From G963677085 sp963677085 (GTDB lineage: Bacteria > Planctomycetota > Planctomycetia > Pirellulales > Thermoguttaceae): a stretch of 64,000 bases of DNA. This document shows positions 25,686-34,720 of the stretch, piece after piece. Position numbers and translations under genes: made by a program. Each line of letters begins with the position of its first letter. Within the stretch, counting starts at the first letter, position 1. The notes below the pieces were generated by a model. The model had not been told where the DNA came from, made no database searches, and was given only the letters and a program-made list of their open reading frames with translations. The stretch spans positions 124,001 through 188,000 of the forward strand of contig CAXXFH010000006.1 of assembly GCA_963677085.2 (NCBI GenBank), given 5' to 3'.

Positions 25686-26136
25686 ATGGGCGGCTCTCGG
25701 CAAGGTACGGCTACCGTGGTTAACACGACGAGACGTTACGACAAGCGTCACTCAGCCGGGCGATCAATTGCCTGCGTGTGTGGGCGGCCATGTACCCCAG
25801 TGCTTGGCTGCCCCTCGTTGGGATTATAGCAGCCCCGTCAAGGCCGCCCCGCTTGGGGAAAGCAATAGACTTCTGATAAGTGCCGCGGGTGCCATGGCCA
25901 CGCTTGAACGTGTTGGGCCTGCGGACGTCAAGGTTTTGCTTTTTTGGCCCCGGCGTTCATGCCTCGTTGTTTCACACGAGTTATCGTCAAACGTTGCGAA
26001 TCTTGCCACGTAGGGGCGTCGAAAATAACCCAGCGATTTATCGCTGGGTTGCAGAAGACGCGAAAGACTGATTTTCGTCCCGGAGCGACGACCGAAAATA
26101 GAACCCGAATTACGTCTTCGGGCGTCTGCCGCTCGG
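25686..26136. other. 451-bp stretch upstream of the MscS gene
   Basis: The only clear structure is the stem-loop at 26022-26050. The rest should contain the MscS promoter, which I could not place. Confidence 0.5.
26022..26050 (-). terminator. Stem-loop terminator of the 161-residue protein gene
   Basis: On the minus strand the arms AACCCAGCGA and TCGCTGGGTT pair perfectly around a 4-nt loop and are followed by ATTTTC. It lies about 85 bp after the stop at 26137. Confidence 0.65.
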
Positions 26137-26622
26137 TTAGCCACGGGCGGCGTAGAGTTCGGCGTATTCCAACACCCAGAGGTCGACCCTTTCGCGGAAC
26201 GTGGCCATGTCGACCTCGCCGAGCGGCTGGTAGTGTGCGCGGTTGAACAGTTCGCGGTTGCGGACGGTGCCCTTGGCGGCCAGATCGAGCACGTGATACT
26301 CGTTGATCGGGCGGATTACCATTTCCAGGCGGCTGAAGTAGTTCGTGCGCCCCATTCCGCGGCGGATTTGTAGATCGTCGCGGCTGACGGCCGCCCCCCA
26401 GCCTTTTTCACCCACGATCGTCTCGAAGCGAAAACCGGGAAACTGATCGCCCAACTGGCGGAGGCATTTCTCAATACGCTCGGAGAGTTCCAGACGATAT
26501 TGGCTGTGCAACCGCTGAAATTCTTGCTCATCGAGCGCTTTTTGGGCCTCGGCTTCCGCCCGACTGGCATTGAGTTGGGTGCCGCGCTTAACAGCCTGTT
26601 CGAGTCGCTTCTTAAAATCCAT
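26137..26622 (-). CDS. Uncharacterised cytoplasmic protein
   Basis: A 161-residue protein. The first 70 residues form charged helices (FKKRLEQAVKRGTQLNASRAEAEAQKALDEQEFQRLHSQ type pattern), possibly a coiled coil. The remainder is an alpha/beta domain with GFRFETIVGEKGWGAAVSRDDL and a YFSRLEMVIRPINEYHVLDLAAKGTVRNRELF segment. No membrane segment or known motif. The ATG at 26622 is used because the upstream extension is low in family-like character. It lies 147 bp downstream of tex on the same strand, so they may be co-transcribed. Confidence 0.7.
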   Translation of the reverse strand: MDFKKRLEQAVKRGTQLNASRAEAEAQKALDEQEFQRLHSQYRLELSERIEKCLRQLGDQFPGFRFETIVGEKGWGAAVSRDDLQIRRGMGRTNYFSRLEMVIRPINEYHVLDLAAKGTVRNRELFNRAHYQPLGEVDMATFRERVDLWVLEYAELYAARG

Positions 26623-26769
26623 GCTTCGAGGTTCGTCGGAGGAATTGGGCCACCATCGTCGTACGGGCGATGTCTTGGGCTGCTGGCGGTCGCCTTCGTC
26701 CTTTGGCTCCCTAGCCCGAAATAAATAAAACAACCTCTTCGGTGTCGACCAGCCAGATGACGGCCACAG

Positions 26770-29700
26770 CTAATCGTCGGCCGGTGGAGGTTCCCGTGAG
26801 ACATCCGGCGAGGACGCCTCGGTGGGGGGCTCGTCTGGTTTGGACTTCTGCGACGGCACGTCGGCCGAGGTTGCTTCGTCCGATGGGACACGGTCCGGCG
26901 GCGTCTCGTTGGCCGGGGCCGGAGCGGGCGCATCGGTCGGCGTGGCCGTGGCCTCGGCGACGAGCTCATCGCTCGGGCGGGTTGCCGTCGCGTCGTCTTG
27001 TGCGGGAGTCTTCTTCTTTTTCTTCTTCGCCGGCTTGTCTACGTCGGTCCGTTCTTCCTGCTCTCGTTTTTGGAAGAATTGGGCCAAGTCGCCGAAAGTC
27101 CGCATTGGCTTCTTGCCGTCGAGCATTTCGTCGGTGATGGGAACGACCGGTTTGGGCTTGGGCTTGGGGCGATACTCGGGCCGCCCGCCACCTTTGCCGT
27201 GTGGACGCCCGCGCCCGGGGCCCTTGCCTCGCTGTTCACGCGGAGGCCGATCCTTGGTACCGCCTTGACGTGACCGATCCGACCGACGCCGTTGGCCCTC
27301 TTGGCCGACGGGTTTTTCCTCGGGTTTCGGCTTGCTATCGCGGCGACCGCGCGGCTCGCGTTTCGTGCCCGGGGCAATCATGGTCAGCGATACACGCCGT
27401 CGTTCCTTGTCGACTTCCATGACCCACACGCGTACGATGTCGCCGACGGCCACCACCTCGTGGGGATCGCGGATGTATTTGTCGGCCAACTGGCTGACGT
27501 GTACCAACCCGCTGTCGTGCATACCGATATCGACAAAGCAACCGAAGTCGACCACGTTGAGCACGGTGCCGGTCAGTTCCATGCCCGGGCTGAGATCTTC
27601 CAGGCGGAGGATACCCTTTTTGAACACCGGCTGGGGGAGATCTTCGCGGGGGTCGCGGCCGGGGCGGGTCAGTTGGGTGAGGATGTCTTTCAAGGTGAGC
27701 ACGCCCACCTGGAGTTCCTTGGCCAACTCGTCGAAATCGATGCTGGCCGTCTTTTGCGACAGGGCCTCGATACCTTCCTTACTTCGCAGATCGTCCGGGC
27801 TGGCTCCCAGACGATCGAGCACTTGGGTGGCTACCTCGTAGCTTTCCGGGTGAATCCAGGTGGCATCTAGGGGGTTGTCGCCCCGGGCGATCTTTAGGAA
27901 GCCGGCCGCTTGCACAAACGTGGCTTCCCCAAAGCTGGGTATCGCGCGCAGTTGTTCCCGATTGCGGAACGGACCGTTCTGGCGGCGGTGTTCGTAAACA
28001 CGCCGGGCCGTGAGTTGATTCAAACCCGAGGCGTAACGCAACAGGGCCGGGCTGGCCGTGTTGACGTCGACGCCCACGTAGTTCACGCACGACTCGACCA
28101 CCTCGTCCAGCGATGTCCTCAGGTGCTTGGCCTTGACGTCGTGCTGGTACATGCCCACACCGATGTTGGCGGCGTCGATCTTGACTAGTTCGCTCAAGGG
28201 GTCTAGCAGGCGGCGCCCGATGGAGATGGCCCCGCGAACGCTGGCGTCGTACTCGGGAAATTCCTCCCGACCCAGACGACTGGTGGAATAGACACTGGCG
28301 CCTGCTTCGTTGACGATCACGTACGACACGTCGCGACCCGCCAATGGGCCGGCGAGCAATTCGTTGACAAAGTCTTCCGTCTGACGGCAGGCGGTGCCGT
28401 TGCCGATAGCGATTACGCGCAGACCGAAGCGATTGACCAGATCGACGACCGTTTGTTCGGCCTTTTTGCGACGGTCGGCCTTGCCCACCAAAAAGAGAAT
28501 ATCCTTATCGAGGACATTGCCGAATTGGTCGAGGGCCACCAGCTTGCAGCCGCTTTTGAAGCCCGGGTCGACGGCCAGAACACGGTAGTCGTGCGTCGGG
28601 GGTTGCAGCAGCAGATTGCGCAGATTTTTGGCAAACACCTCGACGGCATGCAACTCGGCCCGATCGGTCAACTCACGGCGGACTTCACGTTCGAGGGCGG
28701 GCAGGATGAGCCGATTCAGTGCATCGCTAGCGCAACCCCGCAGGTAATCGGCATGCGGATGATCGGCCGGGATAAGCAGTTCGTCGAGCACTTCGCGCAT
28801 GGCGTTGGTGTCGTAGTCGAGCTTCACCCGCAACACCTTGGCTCGTTCGCCACGATTGATCGCCAGCAGCCGGTGGGGAGGAATTTTGCGGATTTCTTCG
28901 CTGTAGTCGAAGTAATCGCGGAAGGCCTTGACGCGTTGTTCTTCGGCCTTTTTCTTTTTGAGTTCTTTCTTGCTCAATCCCGGTTGCTTGGCAGCTCGTT
29001 TGGCAGCCCGGGGCGCGGCCGGCGCCGACGCGGCGGCCACCTGCTCGTCGGCTCCCTTTTCGGTGGAAGCAACTTCCGGGGGCGCAGCTTCGGTAGCCTC
29101 GTCGGCATCCGTTTTCTCTTCTGCGGCGTCGGTCGGTTCGGTGGGCGTGGTTTCCGGTGCCGGTTGCGGAGTCGTTTCCGCCGTGGCTTCTTCAGCGGCA
29201 GTTGCCGGCGACTCGCCCTCGGGTGCGGCAGCAACGGCCGGAGCATCACCGGCTGGTGCCTCAGCCGCCGGAGTCTCGGCTGCCGGAATTTCCGTCACCG
29301 CCGAAGCGGCCAGGGCTTCTGTAACCTCAGTTTCGGGGGGCACAGTTTCGGCGGCCACGGTCGGTTCAGACTGGACGCCGCCGTCGGGCGAGGAGGCTTC
29401 GGCTGGCGCCGCTGCCGGCTCTTGGGCAACTTCTGGCGCCGTCGCGACACTGAATTCCGCGGTTTCGGCCGAACTGGCTTCGGGCGTTTCACTGCCGGAG
29501 GGGGCAACCTCGGCTTGGGTCGGCTCGGGCTTCGAACCCACGTTGGCCACGGCCGTCGAGATCGCCGCGCAAACGAATTTCCCGGTTCGCTGGATGACGT
29601 CGCGCAGCCGTTGCCGCAGGTCGGCCCGTTCGCTGAACTGCTCGGCGATGATATGACCGGCTCCCAGCAGGGCATCGGCGCCGGTGGGAACGTCCCGGTC

Positions 29701-30162
29701 GGTGTTGATGAAGTCGGCTGCACGGGCGTCCAGGTCGGCGCAGCTTGCGTCGGCGGCCAGGATTTCGCGTGCGAGCACCTCCAAACCACGCCCACGTGCT
29801 AGCGTTGCCAGCGTTTGCTTCTTGGGCTTGTAGGGAAGATAGAGGTCTTCGAGGCGTTTCGCCGTCGCGGCGGCGCGGATCTGATGGTCGAGCTCTTCGC
29901 TCAACTTCCCCTGGGCTTCGATCGAGCGGAGAATCGTTTGCTTGCGATCGGCCAGTTGACGCGCTTTGATCAACCGGGCTTGGATCGCACGGATCTGCTC
30001 TTCATCGAGTCCCCCGGTCTGATCCTTGCGGTACCGGGTGATAAACGGGACGGTATTACCTTCATCCAGCAGCTCGACGACTGCCTGAACCTGCCGCAGG
30101 GGCGTGTTCAGACCGCGAGCCACATGCCGAAGATCAATCGTAACAGTGGTGGCCGTTGCCAT
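26770..30162 (-). CDS. tex: Tex-like RNA-binding transcription accessory protein with large disordered insert
   Basis: A 1130-residue Tex/YhgF homologue; the usual length is about 720-780. Domain order: Tex N-terminal helical region (residues 1-200, with VPFITRYRKDQTGGLDEEQIRAI and LEDLYLPYKPKKQTLATLA), a low-complexity Ala/Glu/Pro/Thr insert (about 205-398), then FRDYFDYSEEIRKIPPHR, the YqgF/RNase-H-like domain (YRVLAVDPGFKSGCKLVALD), the helix-hairpin-helix region (NQLTARRVYEHR) and the S1 RNA-binding domain (GMELTGTVLNVVDFGCFVDIGM). A Lys/Arg/Gly-rich then acidic disordered tail follows to the end. Tex acts on RNA polymerase and RNA in the cytoplasm and is usually important for growth under stress. 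The ATG at 30162 matches the family start. Confidence 0.95.
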   Translation of the reverse strand: MATATTVTIDLRHVARGLNTPLRQVQAVVELLDEGNTVPFITRYRKDQTGGLDEEQIRAIQARLIKARQLADRKQTILRSIEAQGKLSEELDHQIRAAATAKRLEDLYLPYKPKKQTLATLARGRGLEVLAREILAADASCADLDARAADFINTDRDVPTGADALLGAGHIIAEQFSERADLRQRLRDVIQRTGKFVCAAISTAVANVGSKPEPTQAEVAPSGSETPEASSAETAEFSVATAPEVAQEPAAAPAEASSPDGGVQSEPTVAAETVPPETEVTEALAASAVTEIPAAETPAAEAPAGDAPAVAAAPEGESPATAAEEATAETTPQPAPETTPTEPTDAAEEKTDADEATEAAPPEVASTEKGADEQVAAASAPAAPRAAKRAAKQPGLSKKELKKKKAEEQRVKAFRDYFDYSEEIRKIPPHRLLAINRGERAKVLRVKLDYDTNAMREVLDELLIPADHPHADYLRGCASDALNRLILPALEREVRRELTDRAELHAVEVFAKNLRNLLLQPPTHDYRVLAVDPGFKSGCKLVALDQFGNVLDKDILFLVGKADRRKKAEQTVVDLVNRFGLRVIAIGNGTACRQTEDFVNELLAGPLAGRDVSYVIVNEAGASVYSTSRLGREEFPEYDASVRGAISIGRRLLDPLSELVKIDAANIGVGMYQHDVKAKHLRTSLDEVVESCVNYVGVDVNTASPALLRYASGLNQLTARRVYEHRRQNGPFRNREQLRAIPSFGEATFVQAAGFLKIARGDNPLDATWIHPESYEVATQVLDRLGASPDDLRSKEGIEALSQKTASIDFDELAKELQVGVLTLKDILTQLTRPGRDPREDLPQPVFKKGILRLEDLSPGMELTGTVLNVVDFGCFVDIGMHDSGLVHVSQLADKYIRDPHEVVAVGDIVRVWVMEVDKERRRVSLTMIAPGTKREPRGRRDSKPKPEEKPVGQEGQRRRSDRSRQGGTKDRPPREQRGKGPGRGRPHGKGGGRPEYRPKPKPKPVVPITDEMLDGKKPMRTFGDLAQFFQKREQEERTDVDKPAKKKKKKTPAQDDATATRPSDELVAEATATPTDAPAPAPANETPPDRVPSDEATSADVPSQKSKPDEPPTEASSPDVSREPPPADD

Positions 30163-30668
30163 GGTGGGTTTACAAGCACCGCCGCTGGACGGCGCGTTAT
30201 CGAGGGTGTCCCTGGGGACCGGACGGGGAAACAAACCGGGACGCCGAGCCGGAACACACGGTCCACGGCTCGAGGGTCCAATCGCGATCAAACAAAAATC
30301 GCTCCGGTTTTCCTCTCTTCTTTGCTCGTATTTAGGGGATCGGCCCACCCTTGTCAACTGTAGGCGGGTCGGGAACGCTGGCTATGGGGATCTTACCTAA
30401 CTCTTCTAGTGGGCCTGAATTGCGAGGATAACAGGCTTCGGTCGCACGATCGCGATAACGCGACTGGTGGGTAAGAACCGAATTTTCCACCAAATACATC
30501 AAACCCGCAAGGCACCCTTGGCCGATACAGGAGGAAGAAACCGGGGCCCCGCTCGGCAATCGCCGGTGTGGGTATGCCACGAGCAGTCGTTTTTGAAGTT
30601 GGGAGAATCGTTTCCATCTTCGACGTTTGAAGTGCAGGGTGGGCACACTCCAGGAAGGTCACTGTGCC
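30163..30668. other. 506-bp divergent intergenic region between tex and a small gene
   Basis: It should carry the tex promoter on the minus strand. No dispersed repeat of families A-F, no clear terminator and no gene is visible. Confidence 0.5.
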
Positions 30669-30914
30669 ATGAATGCTAGTCATCTTCGCGTTTACTCTGG
30701 CCCGGTCGACGAGAATACCTCGGTCGAGGCCTCGACGACACGGCAGCGTGACACGGTTACCGTGCCGCTGATGGAAGTCCTTCCGCTGCTGGCCGATGCG
30801 CATCAGTCGCAGCGTACGTGGCTTCGTGATTTTGCCGACGACGAATTGACCATTTCCATGGATCTATACGAAGTGATCCTGGCATATCAATATTATCGTC
30901 GCCCTTCGGCCTAG
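30669..30914 (+). CDS. Small acidic protein of unknown function
   Basis: An 81-residue protein with no signal peptide or membrane helix. The C-terminal 45 residues look helical (VLPLLADAHQSQRTWLRDFADDELTISMDLYEVILAYQYYRRP), ending in aromatic residues. AGGAAGG lies about 12 bp before the ATG, which supports translation. It stands alone between divergent regions. I do not recognise it. Confidence 0.55.
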   Translation: MNASHLRVYSGPVDENTSVEASTTRQRDTVTVPLMEVLPLLADAHQSQRTWLRDFADDELTISMDLYEVILAYQYYRRPSA

Positions 30915-31132
30915 TGATCGGGCTACCTCGACTTTGCGGGTGCCAGAGGCAGAAAAGTCTGCCCCTGATTCAGCAAGGGTGGGCAAGCCGCCCATGAAAC
31001 CCGAGCGGCAGCCTCGATGTGAGGACAGATCACCAGTTTCGCGACCTTCGGAAATCGAGATGAGCCAACAGCAGCCCGGTTCCAGCGCCCCGGGCTGTTT
31101 TTGTGCGCCGCGCCGGACACCACTCTACGCCT

Positions 31133-31498
31133 CTACACTGGTGCGTCGGGGTGCGAGGTCAGCCATTCGACGGCTTGAGCCCTATCGGGGAAGTGTCTCC
31201 AGAGACGATCCAGGCGGGCGATCTGGAGTACTTCGGCACAAAACGGCTGCAACTTGCAGAGTGCTAGCATACCGCCGCGTTCGGATAGCCGTTTCCACGC
31301 ACGGACGACCAGTTCGAGAAAGGCCGAACCGATGTATCGTGTGTGCGACAAATCGAGCACCAAGTAGGGCGGTTCCACGGTGCTTGCCTTGGTCAGCAGA
31401 ACGCTGCCGAAATCTTCGAGGGCCGTCGCATCGAGCGATTCGTAGCTCGGCCCTAACTCAATCACGGTTACGGTGTTTTCCAACGTAATCTGAATCAT
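31133..31498 (-). CDS. STAS-domain (anti-anti-sigma-factor-like) protein
   Basis: A 121-residue single-domain protein of the SpoIIAA/STAS type. The order of strands and helices fits: VTVIELGPSYESLDATALEDF, YLVLDLSHTRYIGSAFLELVVRAWKRL, GGMLALCKLQPFCAEVLQIARLDRLWRHF. The serine of YIGSAF sits where SpoIIAA-like proteins carry the phosphorylated Ser, so switch-type regulation by a kinase is plausible; that partner kinase is not next to it. The ATG at 31498 opens directly on the first strand. The gene is divergent from an ECF-type sigma factor gene, separated by 286 bp, which suggests a shared regulatory module, though this is inference. Confidence 0.85.
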   Translation of the reverse strand: MIQITLENTVTVIELGPSYESLDATALEDFGSVLLTKASTVEPPYLVLDLSHTRYIGSAFLELVVRAWKRLSERGGMLALCKLQPFCAEVLQIARLDRLWRHFPDRAQAVEWLTSHPDAPV

Positions 31499-31784
31499 TC
31501 GGATGAGTCTATGATATGGAAGGTGCCGCCGCAAGCCTCAGCGCGAGGGCAATGCCGATGACCGTGTGAGAGAGGGCGAGGGACGGGGGCGAGAGAATAC
31601 GCAAGAATGCGGGGACGCCAACGGTAGTGCTCTGCCGCCGCCCTGAAAACGATGGTTTTCGGCAGACCGAACCCCTGCTGCATTTTTCCCGGGGATGCCG
31701 GCTCGAATCTACTGATCTTCGGTCGGGTGAGTGGTACACTGGCGCCAAGCGGAGAGGGGGAAGCGGATTGAAGGACTCACGACG

Positions 31785-32552
31785 ATGGCAGCGTCGCTCG
31801 ACGGACAGCCCGAACGTTTTCCAGCCACCCGCTGGTCGCTGGTCGCCCAAGCCGGAGCCGGCGACTTGCAGACGCGTCGCGAAGCACTCGAACAACTCCT
31901 CACACGATATCTTCCTGCACTGCGTGCCCATTTGGTGTTCCGCAAACGCCTGGCACCCGAGCAGGCCGACGACCTGCTGCAAGAGTTTGTCACCAGCAAA
32001 ATACTCGAACACGACCTGATCGCCCGCGCTGACCGGAAGCTGGGAAAGCTCCGCACCCTGTTGCTAACAGCCCTGGATCGTTTCGTGGCCAATTCACTGC
32101 GCGACGAACGTGCGCAAAAACGGCATCCCACGGACGGTGCCGTCGTGGGGTTCGACGAAGACATCGTGCCGTTGCCCGCCGGGAGCCAACCGGCCGACGC
32201 CTTCGATCTCGCTTGGGCACGGGGAGTGATTGACCAAGCGTTGCAGCAGATGCGCCGCGAGTGTGGCGTGTCGGGGCGAGGGCAAGTGTGGGCCGTGTTC
32301 GAGTGTCGCGTGGTAGGGCCGATTCTCGACGGAACGCCCGCGGTCGACTACGCCGAATTGGTGCAGCGTTTCGGGTTCCGGTCTCCCATCCAGGCGGCCA
32401 ACACGTTGATTACCGGCAAGCGAATGTACGCCCGGTGCCTGCGGTCGGTGATAGGAGAATATGCCGACGAGGAAGAGATCGACGACGAAATCAACGAGCT
32501 CAAGCAGACCCTTGCCCGTTGCCAGCCTTCCCAGGGCAGCAAAGGCCTATGA
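31785..32552 (+). CDS. ECF-type RNA polymerase sigma factor, planctomycete type
   Basis: A 255-residue protein. The N-terminus RFPATRWSLVAQAGAGD is the typical opening of the planctomycete-specific ECF group. Region 2 covers about residues 30-110 (LEQLLTRYLPALRAHLVF, then EQADDLLQEFVTSKILEHDLI, as in -10 recognition), and a helix-turn-helix-like region 4 lies near 190-235 (AVDYAELVQRFGFRSPIQAANTLITGKRMYARCL). The C-terminal acidic tail (DEEEIDDEINEL) is extra. It would direct RNA polymerase to a small set of promoters. The ATG at 31785 fits the group's normal N-terminus; an upstream GTG at 31731 is possible. The following gene starts 81 bp later on the same strand. Confidence 0.85.
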   Translation: MAASLDGQPERFPATRWSLVAQAGAGDLQTRREALEQLLTRYLPALRAHLVFRKRLAPEQADDLLQEFVTSKILEHDLIARADRKLGKLRTLLLTALDRFVANSLRDERAQKRHPTDGAVVGFDEDIVPLPAGSQPADAFDLAWARGVIDQALQQMRRECGVSGRGQVWAVFECRVVGPILDGTPAVDYAELVQRFGFRSPIQAANTLITGKRMYARCLRSVIGEYADEEEIDDEINELKQTLARCQPSQGSKGL

Positions 32553-32633
32553 GAAGCAAGAGACTGATCGATTCGCAGCCGTTTTCGAGGAAGACCTTTA
32601 TCGTCATCCACTCGACAGTCGTGGGCTAACGCC

Positions 32634-33179
32634 ATGAAGAACGACGATACCGAACCGAGCGACACCCGATCGCTCACGCACATGATGGACCTGGAGAGTC
32701 TCGAACAGACGATTTGGGAGCCGGACGAGTTGGAGGCCATTTTTCAGCACCAGATGTCGGCCCCCTTGACCATCGACCTGGGCCACTTCCTCGAACACCT
32801 AGCCGGCCATCGCGGTGCCGCCAATGTGTTAGGCCGCTCGGCGGAAAGTGTCAAAACGCTCGCCCACGATACGACACCGTCGTTGGAAACATTCCGCGAT
32901 CTGTTGATGCATCCATTGCCACCGATCGCGCTGCTAGAACTCACCAAGCAGTTCGCGAAGGCATGTCGCCACCATCCCGAGGGGTCGTTGCCGGGCGAAA
33001 TTGCCACCGTGCTCTATTTTCTCAGCATTTCGGTGGCGTTTGTCCGCTATGGGCAACGGATTACTTCGATGGATGATCACACGCTGCGCTACAGCATCGA
33101 TTGGACACTCAAGCAGCCGTGGTTAGACTCGGCATCGAAGACCATTCTCCGCGAATGTCGCCGACAGCTCAACGTTTGA
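32634..33179 (+). CDS. Uncharacterised protein downstream of the sigma factor
   Basis: A 181-residue protein, mainly helical, without signal peptide or clear membrane span, though residues about 120-135 (IATVLYFLSISVAFV) are hydrophobic. It has no motif I recognise. It follows the ECF sigma gene by 81 bp on the same strand, so it may be part of the same regulatory unit, for example as a partner of the sigma factor. No Shine-Dalgarno sequence is obvious before the ATG. Confidence 0.65.
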   Translation: MKNDDTEPSDTRSLTHMMDLESLEQTIWEPDELEAIFQHQMSAPLTIDLGHFLEHLAGHRGAANVLGRSAESVKTLAHDTTPSLETFRDLLMHPLPPIALLELTKQFAKACRHHPEGSLPGEIATVLYFLSISVAFVRYGQRITSMDDHTLRYSIDWTLKQPWLDSASKTILRECRRQLNV

Positions 33180-33387
33180 CCCCTCCAAGTGCGCAGTTTC
33201 CGGGCCCGCCGGCTGTGGTCGCCCGGCATTTCGTGGGATAAGGTATAGATGGAGGTGTGTGTTTCCAGTAATAGAATCCTGTGGGGTGGTTTGTGTTGGC
33301 CGCCGAAAGGGGGTGCGAGATTGCACCCACTTGAATGCCCGAGAGGATGTGGATGGCCCGCGAGGATGGAATGACCAAGAGGATGGA

Positions 33388-34467
33388 ATGAACTGTGCAG
33401 ATCGTCCGGAATACGGCGGCGACCAGCCGAGCGCGACCGATCGGCAACCGCTCGAGCTTCAGGCCGAACAGCAATCGCCGACTCAACACGACGGTGAGTC
33501 GGGACGCCACCGCGTCCAGGAGCTGATCAGTCGGATTAAGGAGTCGGCCGACAAGTTGGCCCGTGATCATACATCGCGTGGCGATCTGAAAATCCTCAGC
33601 CGTACGTTACGGGAGTTGCGCTACGCGTTCAAAGTCTTCTCGCCGTACCGCAATGCGCGGAAGGTAACCGTTTTCGGATCGGCGCGAACGCCGTCCGACG
33701 ACCGGTGTTATCGACAGGCCGTCGATTTCGGTCGTGCCATGGCCCAGCACAACTGGCTGGTGATCACGGGCGCCGCCCATGGCATCATGGAGGCTGGCCA
33801 CGTGGGTGCGGGGCGCGAGAATTCGATGGGGCTAAATATCCTGTTGCCGTTCGAGCAGGAAGCCAATCCCATCATCGCCGGCGACCACAAGCTGGTCCAC
33901 ATGAAATACTTCTTCACCCGCAAGCTGATGTTCGTCAAAGAAAGCGACGCCATCTGCTTACTGCCGGGCGGATTCGGCACGCTCGACGAAGGTCTCGAGG
34001 TGCTCACTCTGCTGCAAACCGGCAAGCGCGACATGGTGCCCGTGGTGTTCCTCGACCAACCGGGCGGCACCTATTGGTCGCAGTTTCAGGAGTTCGTCAA
34101 CGATCAATTGCTCGCGGGGCGTATGATCGACACCGACGATCTCTCGCTCTACCGGCTGACCGACAACGTCGAGGAAGCGGTCGACGAGATCCTGAGTTTC
34201 TTCCGCGTTTACCACAGTATGCGGTATGTCCGCAGCAATCTCGTGCTTCGGCTGACGAAGACGCCCGACGAGGGCCTGCTCGCTAGAATCAACCAGGAGT
34301 ATGCCGATTTGCTGGTCGACGGCCAATTCGAGCTCCGCTGCGCGTTGCCCGAGGAAAAGGACGAACCAGAACTGGCCGATTTGCCACGCTTGGTATTTCA
34401 CTCCCGGCGGCGGAGTTTCGGGCGGCTGCGGCAGTTGATCGACCTGTTCAACCGCGAGGTGAACTGA
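33388..34467 (+). CDS. LOG-family protein (cytokinin riboside 5'-phosphate phosphoribohydrolase-like)
   Basis: A 359-residue protein. The LOG/lysine-decarboxylase-like Rossmann domain lies at about residues 85-260: KVTVFGSARTPSDD, WLVITGAAHGIMEAGHVGAG, and the signature LLPGGFGTLDEGLEVL near 190. The Arg of the active site (FTRKLMFVKESDA) is present. Family members release a base from a nucleoside monophosphate; older annotations as lysine decarboxylase are incorrect. An N-terminal polar stretch of about 85 residues and a C-terminal domain of about 90 residues (after SFFRVYHSMRYVRSNLV) make it longer than minimal LOG proteins. The ATG at 33388 follows GAGGATGG; earlier in-frame starts exist. 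Confidence 0.85.
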   Translation: MNCADRPEYGGDQPSATDRQPLELQAEQQSPTQHDGESGRHRVQELISRIKESADKLARDHTSRGDLKILSRTLRELRYAFKVFSPYRNARKVTVFGSARTPSDDRCYRQAVDFGRAMAQHNWLVITGAAHGIMEAGHVGAGRENSMGLNILLPFEQEANPIIAGDHKLVHMKYFFTRKLMFVKESDAICLLPGGFGTLDEGLEVLTLLQTGKRDMVPVVFLDQPGGTYWSQFQEFVNDQLLAGRMIDTDDLSLYRLTDNVEEAVDEILSFFRVYHSMRYVRSNLVLRLTKTPDEGLLARINQEYADLLVDGQFELRCALPEEKDEPELADLPRLVFHSRRRSFGRLRQLIDLFNREVN

Positions 34468-34560
34468 GGGCGAGAGTTCTGTGGAGGGGCCGGTGCGCCT
34501 GTGTAGTCTAGGTGAAGTCTAGCGATAATTCGGCCGATGGTAATTAACAGCGCTCTCGGG

Positions 34561-34612
34561 TGTCACTGGCTCTGCCAGCGCCTTTGGCCGCAGGCATCTC
34601 CGCAGTGGCACA
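34561..34612. repeat. Repeat D, copy 2 (decayed)
   Basis: Shares CTTTGGCCGCAGGCAT and CACTGGCT..GCCAG with the perfect inverted repeat at 6893-6962, but the right arm has decayed to GCAGTGGCACAC. Confidence 0.7.
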
Positions 34613-34720
34613 CGCGGGATAGTGTCCCGTTTGAGTGACGCACTACACGAGAGTTTGTGGCCTCGACGGGGATACTCGGGATCTTGGGTGCCGACTTCAG
34701 CGACAATTTCGGGATAACCT

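Noticed and set aside
28453..29802. Long frame opposite tex
   Set aside because: Mirror of the Ala/Glu-rich insert and YqgF region; Gly/Arg-rich and without any recognisable domain.
33388..34467. Lysine decarboxylase annotation for the LOG-family protein
   Set aside because: The PGGxGT-E signature belongs to LOG-type phosphoribohydrolases; the decarboxylase label is a known historical misannotation.
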